64,000 nucleotides of DNA from CAWFGW01 sp963815495 (GTDB taxonomy: Bacteria > Bacteroidota > Bacteroidia > Cytophagales > JAAEPT01), in the NCBI GenBank assembly GCA_963815495.1, contig CAWFGW010000011.1, forward strand, positions 62,001 through 126,000, read 5' to 3'. The translations under genes and the position numbers were made by a program. Positions 34,204 to 42,710 of the stretch are shown here, piece by piece. Each line of letters begins with the position of its first letter. The first letter of the stretch is position 1. The notes below the pieces were generated by a model, which made no database searches, was not told the DNA's origin, and saw only the letters and a program-made list of their open reading frames with translations.

Positions 34204-35663
34204 AGCGTTTTCAAAAGTTCTTTAGCTGCAATTTGTCCTGAAATCAACGAAGGAGGAACCCCAGGTCCAGGAACAGTTAATTGACCTGTATAAAACAATC
34301 CTTTCACCTTTTTGTTTACGATGGAGGGTTTTAAGACAGCTGTTTGGTCTAATGTATTAGCTAACCCATAGGCATTTCCTTTGAAGGCATTGTAATCAGC
34401 AATAAAGTCTTTATGAGCAAAACTGCGTTTAAAGACGATATTATCTTTCATTGGCTCGCCAATCCTTTCCTCCAACCTGTTGATCATAATGTCAAAATAC
34501 TTCTCCCTTGTGGTTTCATCATCTTCAATACCTGGTGCTACAGGCATTAATAAAAACACATTTTCACTTCCGGTTGGGGCTACTGTATCATCTGTTTTTG
34601 ACGGACAACAAACATAAAACAACGGCTTAGTAGGCCACTGTGGTTCCGTATATATTTCATGGGAATGTAGCTCAAAGTCTTCGTCAAAGAATAAGTTATG
34701 ATGTAATAAGTTAGGTAATTGTTTATTTACTCCAAGATAAAACAACAAACTTGATGGTGCCATTTTCCGTTTCTGCCAATAAGCCTCCGAATACTTGCGA
34801 CTTTCTTTGGGAAGCAATTTTTGTTCAACAAAATGGTAATCTGCTCCGGCAATTATTCTGTCAAAAGCGATGTTTCTTCCATTAACCTTCAAACCTTCGG
34901 CCGCACCTTCGCTGACTAAAATAGCTTCGACAGATGAGTTATAGTGAAACTGAACCCCTAACTCTTCCGCAATGGAAACCATCCCTTCTATAATTTTATG
35001 CATTCCTCCTTTAGGATACCAAGTTCCTAACTTAATATCTGCATAATTCATTAAACTATAGAGCGCAGGAGTAGTTTTTGAAGTAGCTCCTAAAAATAAG
35101 ATCGGAAACTCCAATAACTGCAAAATTCGCTCGTCTTTAAAATATTTTTTAGTGTAACGCTCAAATGACTGAAAAACATGCATTTTAAACACCCCTGAGA
35201 TGACGTCCCAATCAAAAAATTCCGTAATGCTTTTGCCTGGCTTATGGACAATCTTATTTATTCCTAACTCATATTTAAATGCTGCTTCGTCTAAAAACAA
35301 CTGTAATTTGTCAGCGCTACCTTTTTCCCAAGACTCAAACAGTTGTTTTAGCTCATCAAGGTTGGCAGGAATATTTACTTCCTCATTTTTAAAAAACACT
35401 TTATAAGAAGGATCTAATCGAACCAAGTCATAATAGTCTTTTACACTTTTACCGTAGTAAGCAAAATGTTGTTCAAAAACTTCAGGCATCCAGTACCAAC
35501 TTGGTCCCATATCAAACATGAAACCATCAGCTTCAAACTTTCTTGCCCTACCTCCTGCACCTTCATGCTTTTCGAATACATGCACTTCATGCCCTTCTTT
35601 TGCTAAAAAGCTAGCTGCAGAAATACTTGAAAAACCTGCACCTATTACTCCTATTTTTGCCAT
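34200..35663 (-). CDS. crtI: Phytoene desaturase (carotene desaturase)
   Basis: 487 aa from ATG 35663. The reading frame continues 18 codons upstream, but only the downstream start gives the canonical MAKIGVIGAGFSSISAASFLAKEGHEVHVFEKHEGAGGRARKF with the FAD-binding Rossmann motif. The C-terminal signature FYTGQLTVPGPGVPPSLISGQIAAKELLK is typical of CrtI. It dehydrogenates phytoene to lycopene in the membrane. It is the first gene of the crt operon. An inverted TGTTTAAG/CTTAAACA pair lies 29-67 nt upstream. Confidence 0.95.
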   Translation of the reverse strand: MAKIGVIGAGFSSISAASFLAKEGHEVHVFEKHEGAGGRARKFEADGFMFDMGPSWYWMPEVFEQHFAYYGKSVKDYYDLVRLDPSYKVFFKNEEVNIPANLDELKQLFESWEKGSADKLQLFLDEAAFKYELGINKIVHKPGKSITEFFDWDVISGVFKMHVFQSFERYTKKYFKDERILQLLEFPILFLGATSKTTPALYSLMNYADIKLGTWYPKGGMHKIIEGMVSIAEELGVQFHYNSSVEAILVSEGAAEGLKVNGRNIAFDRIIAGADYHFVEQKLLPKESRKYSEAYWQKRKMAPSSLLFYLGVNKQLPNLLHHNLFFDEDFELHSHEIYTEPQWPTKPLFYVCCPSKTDDTVAPTGSENVFLLMPVAPGIEDDETTREKYFDIMINRLEERIGEPMKDNIVFKRSFAHKDFIADYNAFKGNAYGLANTLDQTAVLKPSIVNKKVKGLFYTGQLTVPGPGVPPSLISGQIAAKELLKTL

Positions 35664-35691
35664 ATGGATGAAAACAAGTTTTTTTAAAGAA

Positions 35692-35730
35692 TGTTTAAGT
35701 TGTCCTGAAAGTATCAACTTCCCTTAAACA
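35692..35730 (-). promoter_or_regulatory. Inverted TGTTTAAG/CTTAAACA pair upstream of crtI
   Basis: TGTTTAAG at 35692-35699 and its complement at 35723-35730 are separated by 23 nt. The right arm touches the terminator of the T9SS gene. It shares the half-site with elements before merR and the sigma gene. Candidate operator of the light-responsive regulator; inference. Confidence 0.4.
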
Positions 35731-35760
35731 AAAAAAGCTTCACGCCTTAGACATGAAGCT
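35730..35760 (-). terminator. Terminator of the first RCC1-like T9SS gene
   Basis: On the minus strand, arms 35754-35760 and 35736-35742 (AGCTTCA/TGAAGCT) enclose an 11-nt loop and are followed by seven Ts (35730-35736). It isolates crtI from the upstream secreted-protein gene. Confidence 0.8.
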
Positions 35761-35780
35761 CATCACGCTTACCAAAATAA

Positions 35781-36905
35781 CTAATCCCGAATTAATTTCC
35801 CAGTATCAACCACTTTTCCATCATGATGGAGTTGATATATGTAGATTCCTTTAGGTAATTCGTGGACAGAAAACTCAGTCTTTCCAGTTACTTTTTTTCG
35901 ATAAACAACTTCTCCCAACACCGAGTGAACTTCAAAACCGTCACCTTCCTGAGCTCCTTGAAGATAGATTACTCCAGTAGTAGGGTTTGGATAGACCATC
36001 GACTGTTTAACAGCCAAGGAATTAGCCGTTTCAAGAGGTTTAGGGTCGCCAATGGTCACTAAATTTTCTCTCGAAAAATCTTCCCACTTTGGCTCACCTA
36101 TGGTATGATAAACCGTATTTGTAATCACTGGTGAATTATAATCGAAATAGATAGCTGCTTCATTTTCAATAATCGTTTCATCGGACAAGTTAGAGAACGT
36201 GTTGATTTTAAAACTCACAAAACCATTACTTGCCAACACATTCACATTGCTATCTGGTAAAAGAATGTTATTAAAAGTAAAGGTAAGTATCGGATTTCCT
36301 TTACCACTTACCTTAAGTGAATACGGGTGACTAGAAGCCCCTTGCATGAATGTGGAAATATCTAAACTACTATCTAATGTATCTACCAACACCACTTTGA
36401 AAGCGGTATCTGTTCCCGTGTTTTGAAAACGAATGGTGTAATCAATTGAAGTACCAGCTAGCACATAATGTGCATCCGTCAGACCAACAGGAACTGCTTG
36501 TTTGTCGTTAGGGTCGTAGCTACCAGTAATCGTGAAGCAACTTTTAGTCTCTTTAGATGTTTGTGGTACAAAGGGTTTGTTTAAAGCAAGTCCTTTCACT
36601 ACATCGTCTAAAGTTTGTGTAGAGGCAATACAACCTTCTACAAAATCAGTTAGGATAGAATCCTCTGGGAAACCAATGGTTTGGCCAACTTCAATGCTAA
36701 TCAAATCACCGAAAGCATTGACGTCTATTTGTGTATCTGTGAATGCTTTTAATTTAACTCTACTTTTTCTAACTAACGTATCGTTAATACTAATTTGAAT
36801 GGCTGTTGAATCAGACATATCAAAGGTTGTATTATTTGCTACTTTGTAATTGACTACACCATCTTCACATTTCTTTGTAAGTTCCAATTCTACTTGGTCC
36901 CACTC
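35781..36905 (-). repeat. Long near-identical tract shared with copy 2 (first copy)
   Basis: The 3' 1.1 kb matches 39194-40318 with mostly synonymous differences. Protein identity is complete over 198 residues and ends abruptly at the SEWDQ boundary, upstream of which the two genes are unrelated in detail. Confidence 0.85.
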
Positions 36906-39182
36906 TGACGAAATAGCTGCACAATATTCTGAAGGTCCAATTCTTGACTTAATACATTGGGTTAAACCTCTTATTACTTCGATGCCACAAACTACTGAAT
37001 CCAAAACTATTATTGAACCACACTCATTCGCCTTAATCCCATCAAAATCATAAGTCAAAACACCATTTTCATTTGATGACCACATGGGAATTGATGAAAG
37101 AGGCACTAGGTATTGAGGATAATCTACTGTCAATGTTGTTGCTCCCGAAGGAAGGCTTCCTCCATTGCAGTAACCAATTGTTGTTTTACTTGGGAAGCAA
37201 CGTCTTTTGATTGCACCTGAAATTGAGGTTGATAAATGCGTGCATTCTAATTTTTCACCCCCAATATTTAAAACATAATTTTCTTTTCCTTCTGGAACAA
37301 TAAAAGGACTACCTGTAACACACTCTGATTTAAATTCCGAGTTTTCAATTACTTTTATTACATACTCTGTCGAAACGGTGTCTATTGGCATTTTGTAAAA
37401 ACCATTGAAGCTGGTAAGGGTAAACCACTCACTTGAGTTTAGTTCCAACAGAACGCCTGCAATAGGCTCCTCTCCATCATCTTTTATACAGTTTTGGTTT
37501 TTATCATTAAAAAGCTGTCCCTCTACAAACCTATTTAATCCATCTACAAAAGCTCCAAACCTAGCATTACTAAATACTTTAATCCTTGAAACATTTCCTA
37601 AGCCCATTGGCACTCTAGAATGGCATGAACTGTAATCGCTATAGGCACTTATTGAACCATCTTCATGCAGAGCCATAACACCTGAACTCACGTCAATTGA
37701 TTTAACATTTTCCCAAAAAGATACTTCTTGAATCGTATTACTTCCCCATTGACTAATTTTCCCATTAGACCTTAAAGCCATAAATCCTAATTGACTTACA
37801 CCAACATCAATCACATTAGTAATTTCAACCTCTGTTGGTAAATCATCATTCCTACTCCATGTAATTACTTTTTTGTCTTGAGTTAACCCTATGAAATCAA
37901 CACCATTATCGTCAACATCAATTAAATTTGGCACAAAACTTATCATACCCGACTCTCCATTTTGAAGGCTAATCCAAACTTTACCATTGGACAACAGTGC
38001 CATAAAACGATCGTACGATTTATGATTGATTTTGACAATGTTATTTAACTCAAGCATCTCATCTAAAAAAGGAAAAGATGTATCAGAAGTGTCACCCCAA
38101 ACTACTAAGCTACCATCTTTTTTTAACGCTACTGAACTTCTTTCCAACGCTGCAACCTGTATAACATTACTTAAATCCAAAGGGACATCTAACTCGCCAT
38201 ATAAATTATGGCCACCCCAAGCTATGACTGAGCCATCGTCTTTAACCGCTAAATTGTGATTCTCCCCATACGATAGATCTTTAATATTGGTCAAGTCTGG
38301 GTGAAACTGAACTTGACCCTCACTGAAACCATCATCAAGTCCAATTAAAGCCCCATCTTCTTTTAAACCTATAAAGTATTGGTATGACATGCCTATTGCT
38401 TTCACATTTGAAAGGTTTTGTACATCTGCCTCTGATACCAAACCAAATCTTCCCCAAGTACCACAAGTACCATCTGTTTTTAGGTATGCAAAACCTGCTT
38501 CATCATCACAGGTTATGGATTGAACCTTTAGTGTTTCTGGAAAATTCACAACCTGACCAGCATCATAGCCTATAAGAGTGCTATCTTCTCTTACAATCAA
38601 TATTTTTAAATTAAATATGGCAGCTAAGTCAATTTGTTTAATGTTTTGATTGATTTCTTGAGGCATTTGAAATCCATTAAGATTATCAAGAAATGTAACA
38701 GTCCCATCCTGATAAATTACACCACCAACTTCTCCTCCTGAAAATACATCTTTGACATTAGCCAAATTCAAATTAACAAACTGATCTTTTGATAACGATT
38801 TAAGAACATCACCATTTTCCATGAGTAATAAAAAATAGGATTCGATTTTAACTACTTTTTTAACATTGACAACATTCGAATAAACCCCTTCACTATAAAC
38901 TAAATGTGCCACCCCATCAGAAGTAATAGCTGCATTTGTGGTTATATACACAACTTTTTCAAGCTTTTCGAAATTGGCTCTTAGACCCGAACAGTCTATA
39001 CCTGCCATACGAATCGTACTATCTTCCATTAAAAACATGGACATATCATAAGCAGCATGAATGTCGATAACTGGCTGATTAATAGTTGCCCCAACAGCTC
39101 CCCATTGTACAAATTCTGATTGTTGTGCTTTGCTTTTAAAAAAAACTATAAGAACAAGTAGTGTGATAAATGTGTATTTCAT
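35781..39182 (-). CDS. Giant T9SS cargo protein with RCC1-like repeats (copy 1)
   Basis: 1133 aa from ATG 39182 (a TTG two codons earlier is in frame). Signal peptide residues 1-20. Residues 30-570 hold RCC1/ATS1-like propeller repeats (motif xxLKxDGSVxAWGxxxxGE, for example AVKDDGSVIAWGGHN and GLKEDGALIGL). Then a SdrD-like linker domain (GQLFNDKNQNCIKDDGEEPIAG), a CxxxG-rich part, a DUF7619 domain (SYDPNDKQAVPVG ... IRFQNTGTDTAF) and a C-terminal type A sorting domain (MVYPNPTTGVIYL ... LPKGIYIYQL). It is expected to be exported by the T9SS and anchored or released outside. Its last about 400 residues are nearly identical to copy 2. Confidence 0.9.
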   Translation of the reverse strand: MKYTFITLLVLIVFFKSKAQQSEFVQWGAVGATINQPVIDIHAAYDMSMFLMEDSTIRMAGIDCSGLRANFEKLEKVVYITTNAAITSDGVAHLVYSEGVYSNVVNVKKVVKIESYFLLLMENGDVLKSLSKDQFVNLNLANVKDVFSGGEVGGVIYQDGTVTFLDNLNGFQMPQEINQNIKQIDLAAIFNLKILIVREDSTLIGYDAGQVVNFPETLKVQSITCDDEAGFAYLKTDGTCGTWGRFGLVSEADVQNLSNVKAIGMSYQYFIGLKEDGALIGLDDGFSEGQVQFHPDLTNIKDLSYGENHNLAVKDDGSVIAWGGHNLYGELDVPLDLSNVIQVAALERSSVALKKDGSLVVWGDTSDTSFPFLDEMLELNNIVKINHKSYDRFMALLSNGKVWISLQNGESGMISFVPNLIDVDDNGVDFIGLTQDKKVITWSRNDDLPTEVEITNVIDVGVSQLGFMALRSNGKISQWGSNTIQEVSFWENVKSIDVSSGVMALHEDGSISAYSDYSSCHSRVPMGLGNVSRIKVFSNARFGAFVDGLNRFVEGQLFNDKNQNCIKDDGEEPIAGVLLELNSSEWFTLTSFNGFYKMPIDTVSTEYVIKVIENSEFKSECVTGSPFIVPEGKENYVLNIGGEKLECTHLSTSISGAIKRRCFPSKTTIGYCNGGSLPSGATTLTVDYPQYLVPLSSIPMWSSNENGVLTYDFDGIKANECGSIIVLDSVVCGIEVIRGLTQCIKSRIGPSEYCAAISSEWDQVELELTKKCEDGVVNYKVANNTTFDMSDSTAIQISINDTLVRKSRVKLKAFTDTQIDVNAFGDLISIEVGQTIGFPEDSILTDFVEGCIASTQTLDDVVKGLALNKPFVPQTSKETKSCFTITGSYDPNDKQAVPVGLTDAHYVLAGTSIDYTIRFQNTGTDTAFKVVLVDTLDSSLDISTFMQGASSHPYSLKVSGKGNPILTFTFNNILLPDSNVNVLASNGFVSFKINTFSNLSDETIIENEAAIYFDYNSPVITNTVYHTIGEPKWEDFSRENLVTIGDPKPLETANSLAVKQSMVYPNPTTGVIYLQGAQEGDGFEVHSVLGEVVYRKKVTGKTEFSVHELPKGIYIYQLHHDGKVVDTGKLIRD

Positions 39183-39193
39183 AATCAATTTGT

Positions 39194-40318
39194 TTACTCT
39201 AAAATTAATTTTCCAGTATCAACCACTTTTCCATGACGATGGATTTGATATAGGTAGATTCCTTTAGGCAATTCTTGGACAGAGAAACTAGTCTTTCCAG
39301 TCACTTTTTTCCGATAAACAACTTCTCCCAACACCGAGTGTATTTCAAAATCGTCATCTTCATGAGCTTCTTGAAGGTAGATTATGCCAGTAGTAGGGTT
39401 CGGGTACATCATCGATTTTTTCACAGAAATGGAATTAGCCGTTTCAAGGGGTTTTGGGTCGCCAATAGTTACTAAATATCCTCTCGAAAAATCTTCCCAC
39501 TTCGGCTCACCTATGGTATGATAAACCGTATTTGTAATCACTGGTGAATTATAATCGAAATAGATAGCTGCTTCATTTTCAATAATCGTTTCATCAGCTA
39601 AATTCGAGAAAGCACTGATACTAAAACTCACAAAACCATTACTTGCTAACACGTTCACATTACTATCGGGCAAATAAATATTGTTAAAAGTAAACGTCAG
39701 TATCGGATTTCCTTTACCACTTACCTCAAGCGAATATGGGTGACTAGAAGCTCCTTGCATGAACGTTGAAATATCTAAACTACTATCTAATGTATCTACC
39801 AAAACCACTTTGAAAGCAGTATCTGTTCCCGTGTTTTGAAAGCGAATGGTATAATCAATTGAAGTACCAGCTAACACATAATGTGCATCCGTTAAACCAA
39901 CTGGCACAGCTTGTTTGTCGTTAGGGTCATAACTACCAGTGATGGTGAAACAACTTTTAGTCTCTTTTGATGTTTGCGGTACAAAAGGTTTGTTTAAAGC
40001 AAGTCCTTTCACTACATCATCCAAGGTTTGTGTGGAGGCAATACAGCCTTCCACAAAATCAGTTAGGATAGAATCCTCTGGGAAACCAATGGTTTGACCC
40101 ACTTCAATGCTAATCAAATCACCGAAAGCATTAACGTCTATTTGTGTATCTGTGAATGCTTTTAATTTAACTCTACTTTTTCTAACTAATGTATCGTTTA
40201 TACTAATTTGAATGGCTGTTGAATCAGACATATCAAAGGTTGTATTATTTGCTACTTTATAATTGACTACACCATCTTCACATTTTTTTGTAAGTTCCAA
40301 TTCTACTTGGTCCCATTC
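39194..40318 (-). repeat. Long near-identical tract shared with copy 1 (second copy)
   Basis: Counterpart of 35781-36905. The same domain set (DUF7619 and sorting domain) starts at the same residue. The two tracts lie 2.3 kb apart in direct orientation, so recombination between them could delete or exchange the N-terminal part of copy 1. Confidence 0.85.
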
Positions 40319-42616
40319 ACTCAGTGGCGGCTTTCCGCATTCATTGGTTTCTTTAATAATTGCTGAGATACATTCGGTTAAACCTCGGATAGATTCATCA
40401 CCGCATGAAACTGAATCTTGTATAATAATTGTTTTTTGCTCATTCGGAGTAATACTACTGAATTCGTAAGTCAGCACGTTACCCACTTTCGATGTCCATG
40501 TTGGTGTCGATTGCTTAGGAACTAGGTGTTCTGGGTAAGTAACTGTTAAAGAAACAAAACCAGATGAGACATCTGCAGAATTACCATATTTAATAGCCGT
40601 GCTACTGTTAAAACATCTTCTTTTCCTGCTTGCACTTACTTCTACTTCTAACTCAGGGCAATCAAACTGTAATACATTAAAATCAATGCAACAAAAATCT
40701 TCTGTGCCTTGTGGTAAAGCTATTTCGTAAGCATCTACGCAATTCACCTCTCCATTTTCAGCTTTTTTAGCGTTAACAATTCTTTCTAATAAATATGATT
40801 CTTCATTATAAGTTACAGGTATATCATAATAACCTAGCGAATCTGTACTTGCGTAATAATTATCAGGCAACACTTTTATGATTGCATTTGCATAAGCAGC
40901 CTCCCCTTCATCATACTGACAATTTTCAATTAGATCATCTTTAAATACTGATCCTTTTATTAGTCTCTTATCTAACAACGCTCTTTCATTTCCTTTTTTA
41001 AAACCATAAAACACAAATGGATAAAATGACTTTACTTTTGCAAAACCTTTTTCGCTAGGGTTAACTACACAGGCACTTTTAAACGTATCAAATACTAATG
41101 CTTTTACTGATCCATCTTCGAATAAACACACCAAATTATTGTACGAATAATCCAGTGACACCACATTTCGTAAACGAGCGATTTCAGGACTTAGCTGCTC
41201 GCCATAAGTAGAAATAATTTTTCCATTAGATTTCAGGGCATATTCAGGAGTGATATCAATAATTGAGGATAAATCTGAAAGAATACTAAACGAATCACCA
41301 TATAGAGTGCCACTCACCACTTCTCCATTTTTAGTTAGTCCAAAAAAGTTATTATCTACGGTAAATGTAAAATCCCTTAAAGGAGGTAAATGATCTAAAA
41401 AGCCAACGTTAGACGCCCATACCTTACCATCTGATAAAAGAATTACAAAATTGGCATCCGCAACTTTTATGGTCTCTGCATTATTAAGAGTTAATAATTC
41501 TGCATAATTAGAGAAAAACTCCCCCGCAGTATCTCCCCATGCAATCACTGATTTATCTTTCTTTATAGCAATAGATAAACCTCTCATTACCCCTACCGCA
41601 AGAACCTTCACTTCTAGCGGAACCTCTAGTTCACCAGCACCAATACCTTTGCCCCAAACTATAACCGAACTATCTTTTTTAATTCCAATACTATGGCTAT
41701 TCCCTTGATCCAATTCAATTAAATCAGAAATATTAGGCGTAAAATCGTAATTGATTTCTCCATAATTAACTGAAGAACCTAACCCAAAGACTTCTCCGCC
41801 ATTTTTAATTCCAATTAGTACTCCTTCATAAAAAGAGATCTGACTTACATCCTCCATTTCATCCTTTTTAAAAAATAGATCACTGGAAAACATTTCATAC
41901 AAGTCGCCTGTATCTGTAATAAAGAAAAAATGATCTAGTCCCCCTTGTATTTGAGTAATATTAGAAATGGGAATTAAATACTCATTGTCAGTAAAGTAAA
42001 TTAAAGAACCATCTTGCTTTAAAATTAACACATCTTGATTAAATGCAGTAAATGCTATCGATTGTATGTTATTATTTAAACTGGTAGGTAAAGTCAAAAA
42101 TGAGCTTAAAATCTTTACTGATCCATCTTTAAAATAAATAATCCCTGTATTATTACTTACCGATATATCTCTAACATTTTCATCTTCCAATAGTGTCTCA
42201 AATTTGTTTTCATTTATATAATAAACAGAACTATCTGTTTTCATAAGTAAAAACCTATTCCCCACTTGGTAAGATTTTAAAACCTGTGGCACTTCAACCA
42301 TTTTCTCTTCAAGGGACCAAAAAATAAGATGAGCAACATTATCATTAGTAACAGCACAATAATTTGAAATAAACACCACCTTTTTTAAAGCTTCTAGTAG
42401 CTGTATATTTTCGGTGCTACATAATACTCCTGAGATAGTAATAGTACTGTCTTCAAGAAGATACATCGCTGAAATTTCATCAGTAACAACCTGAGTTACA
42501 TTTTGATCAATAGTAGGCTTAATCGACCCCCATTGAACCACATTAGACTCCTGTGCTTTACTACTTTGAAAACCAAAAATTAAAACACTAAAAATAAATA
42601 AACACACCTTTTTCAT
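39194..42616 (-). CDS. Giant T9SS cargo protein with RCC1-like repeats (copy 2)
   Basis: 1140 aa from ATG 42616. Same architecture as copy 1: signal peptide (VCLFIFSVLIFGFQSSKA), about 15 RCC1-like repeats (such as SIGIKKDSSVIVWGKGIGAGELEVP and LFEDGSVKAL), a SdrD-like domain with a cysteine-rich stretch, DUF7619 and a type A C-terminal sorting domain. The N-terminal halves of the two copies have diverged, while 198 consecutive residues of the DUF7619 side are identical. Only 11 nt separate the genes, so they form a tandem pair, probably co-transcribed. Confidence 0.9.
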   Translation of the reverse strand: MKKVCLFIFSVLIFGFQSSKAQESNVVQWGSIKPTIDQNVTQVVTDEISAMYLLEDSTITISGVLCSTENIQLLEALKKVVFISNYCAVTNDNVAHLIFWSLEEKMVEVPQVLKSYQVGNRFLLMKTDSSVYYINENKFETLLEDENVRDISVSNNTGIIYFKDGSVKILSSFLTLPTSLNNNIQSIAFTAFNQDVLILKQDGSLIYFTDNEYLIPISNITQIQGGLDHFFFITDTGDLYEMFSSDLFFKKDEMEDVSQISFYEGVLIGIKNGGEVFGLGSSVNYGEINYDFTPNISDLIELDQGNSHSIGIKKDSSVIVWGKGIGAGELEVPLEVKVLAVGVMRGLSIAIKKDKSVIAWGDTAGEFFSNYAELLTLNNAETIKVADANFVILLSDGKVWASNVGFLDHLPPLRDFTFTVDNNFFGLTKNGEVVSGTLYGDSFSILSDLSSIIDITPEYALKSNGKIISTYGEQLSPEIARLRNVVSLDYSYNNLVCLFEDGSVKALVFDTFKSACVVNPSEKGFAKVKSFYPFVFYGFKKGNERALLDKRLIKGSVFKDDLIENCQYDEGEAAYANAIIKVLPDNYYASTDSLGYYDIPVTYNEESYLLERIVNAKKAENGEVNCVDAYEIALPQGTEDFCCIDFNVLQFDCPELEVEVSASRKRRCFNSSTAIKYGNSADVSSGFVSLTVTYPEHLVPKQSTPTWTSKVGNVLTYEFSSITPNEQKTIIIQDSVSCGDESIRGLTECISAIIKETNECGKPPLSEWDQVELELTKKCEDGVVNYKVANNTTFDMSDSTAIQISINDTLVRKSRVKLKAFTDTQIDVNAFGDLISIEVGQTIGFPEDSILTDFVEGCIASTQTLDDVVKGLALNKPFVPQTSKETKSCFTITGSYDPNDKQAVPVGLTDAHYVLAGTSIDYTIRFQNTGTDTAFKVVLVDTLDSSLDISTFMQGASSHPYSLEVSGKGNPILTFTFNNIYLPDSNVNVLASNGFVSFSISAFSNLADETIIENEAAIYFDYNSPVITNTVYHTIGEPKWEDFSRGYLVTIGDPKPLETANSISVKKSMMYPNPTTGIIYLQEAHEDDDFEIHSVLGEVVYRKKVTGKTSFSVQELPKGIYLYQIHRHGKVVDTGKLILE

Positions 42617-42710
42617 CACCTAAATTTTAAAGTCATGACAAGATATGCTTTTATTATAAAATAAGTAGCTATTAATTTTTCAATTTAAGCCTCAGGTAAC
42701 ACTCTGCGAT

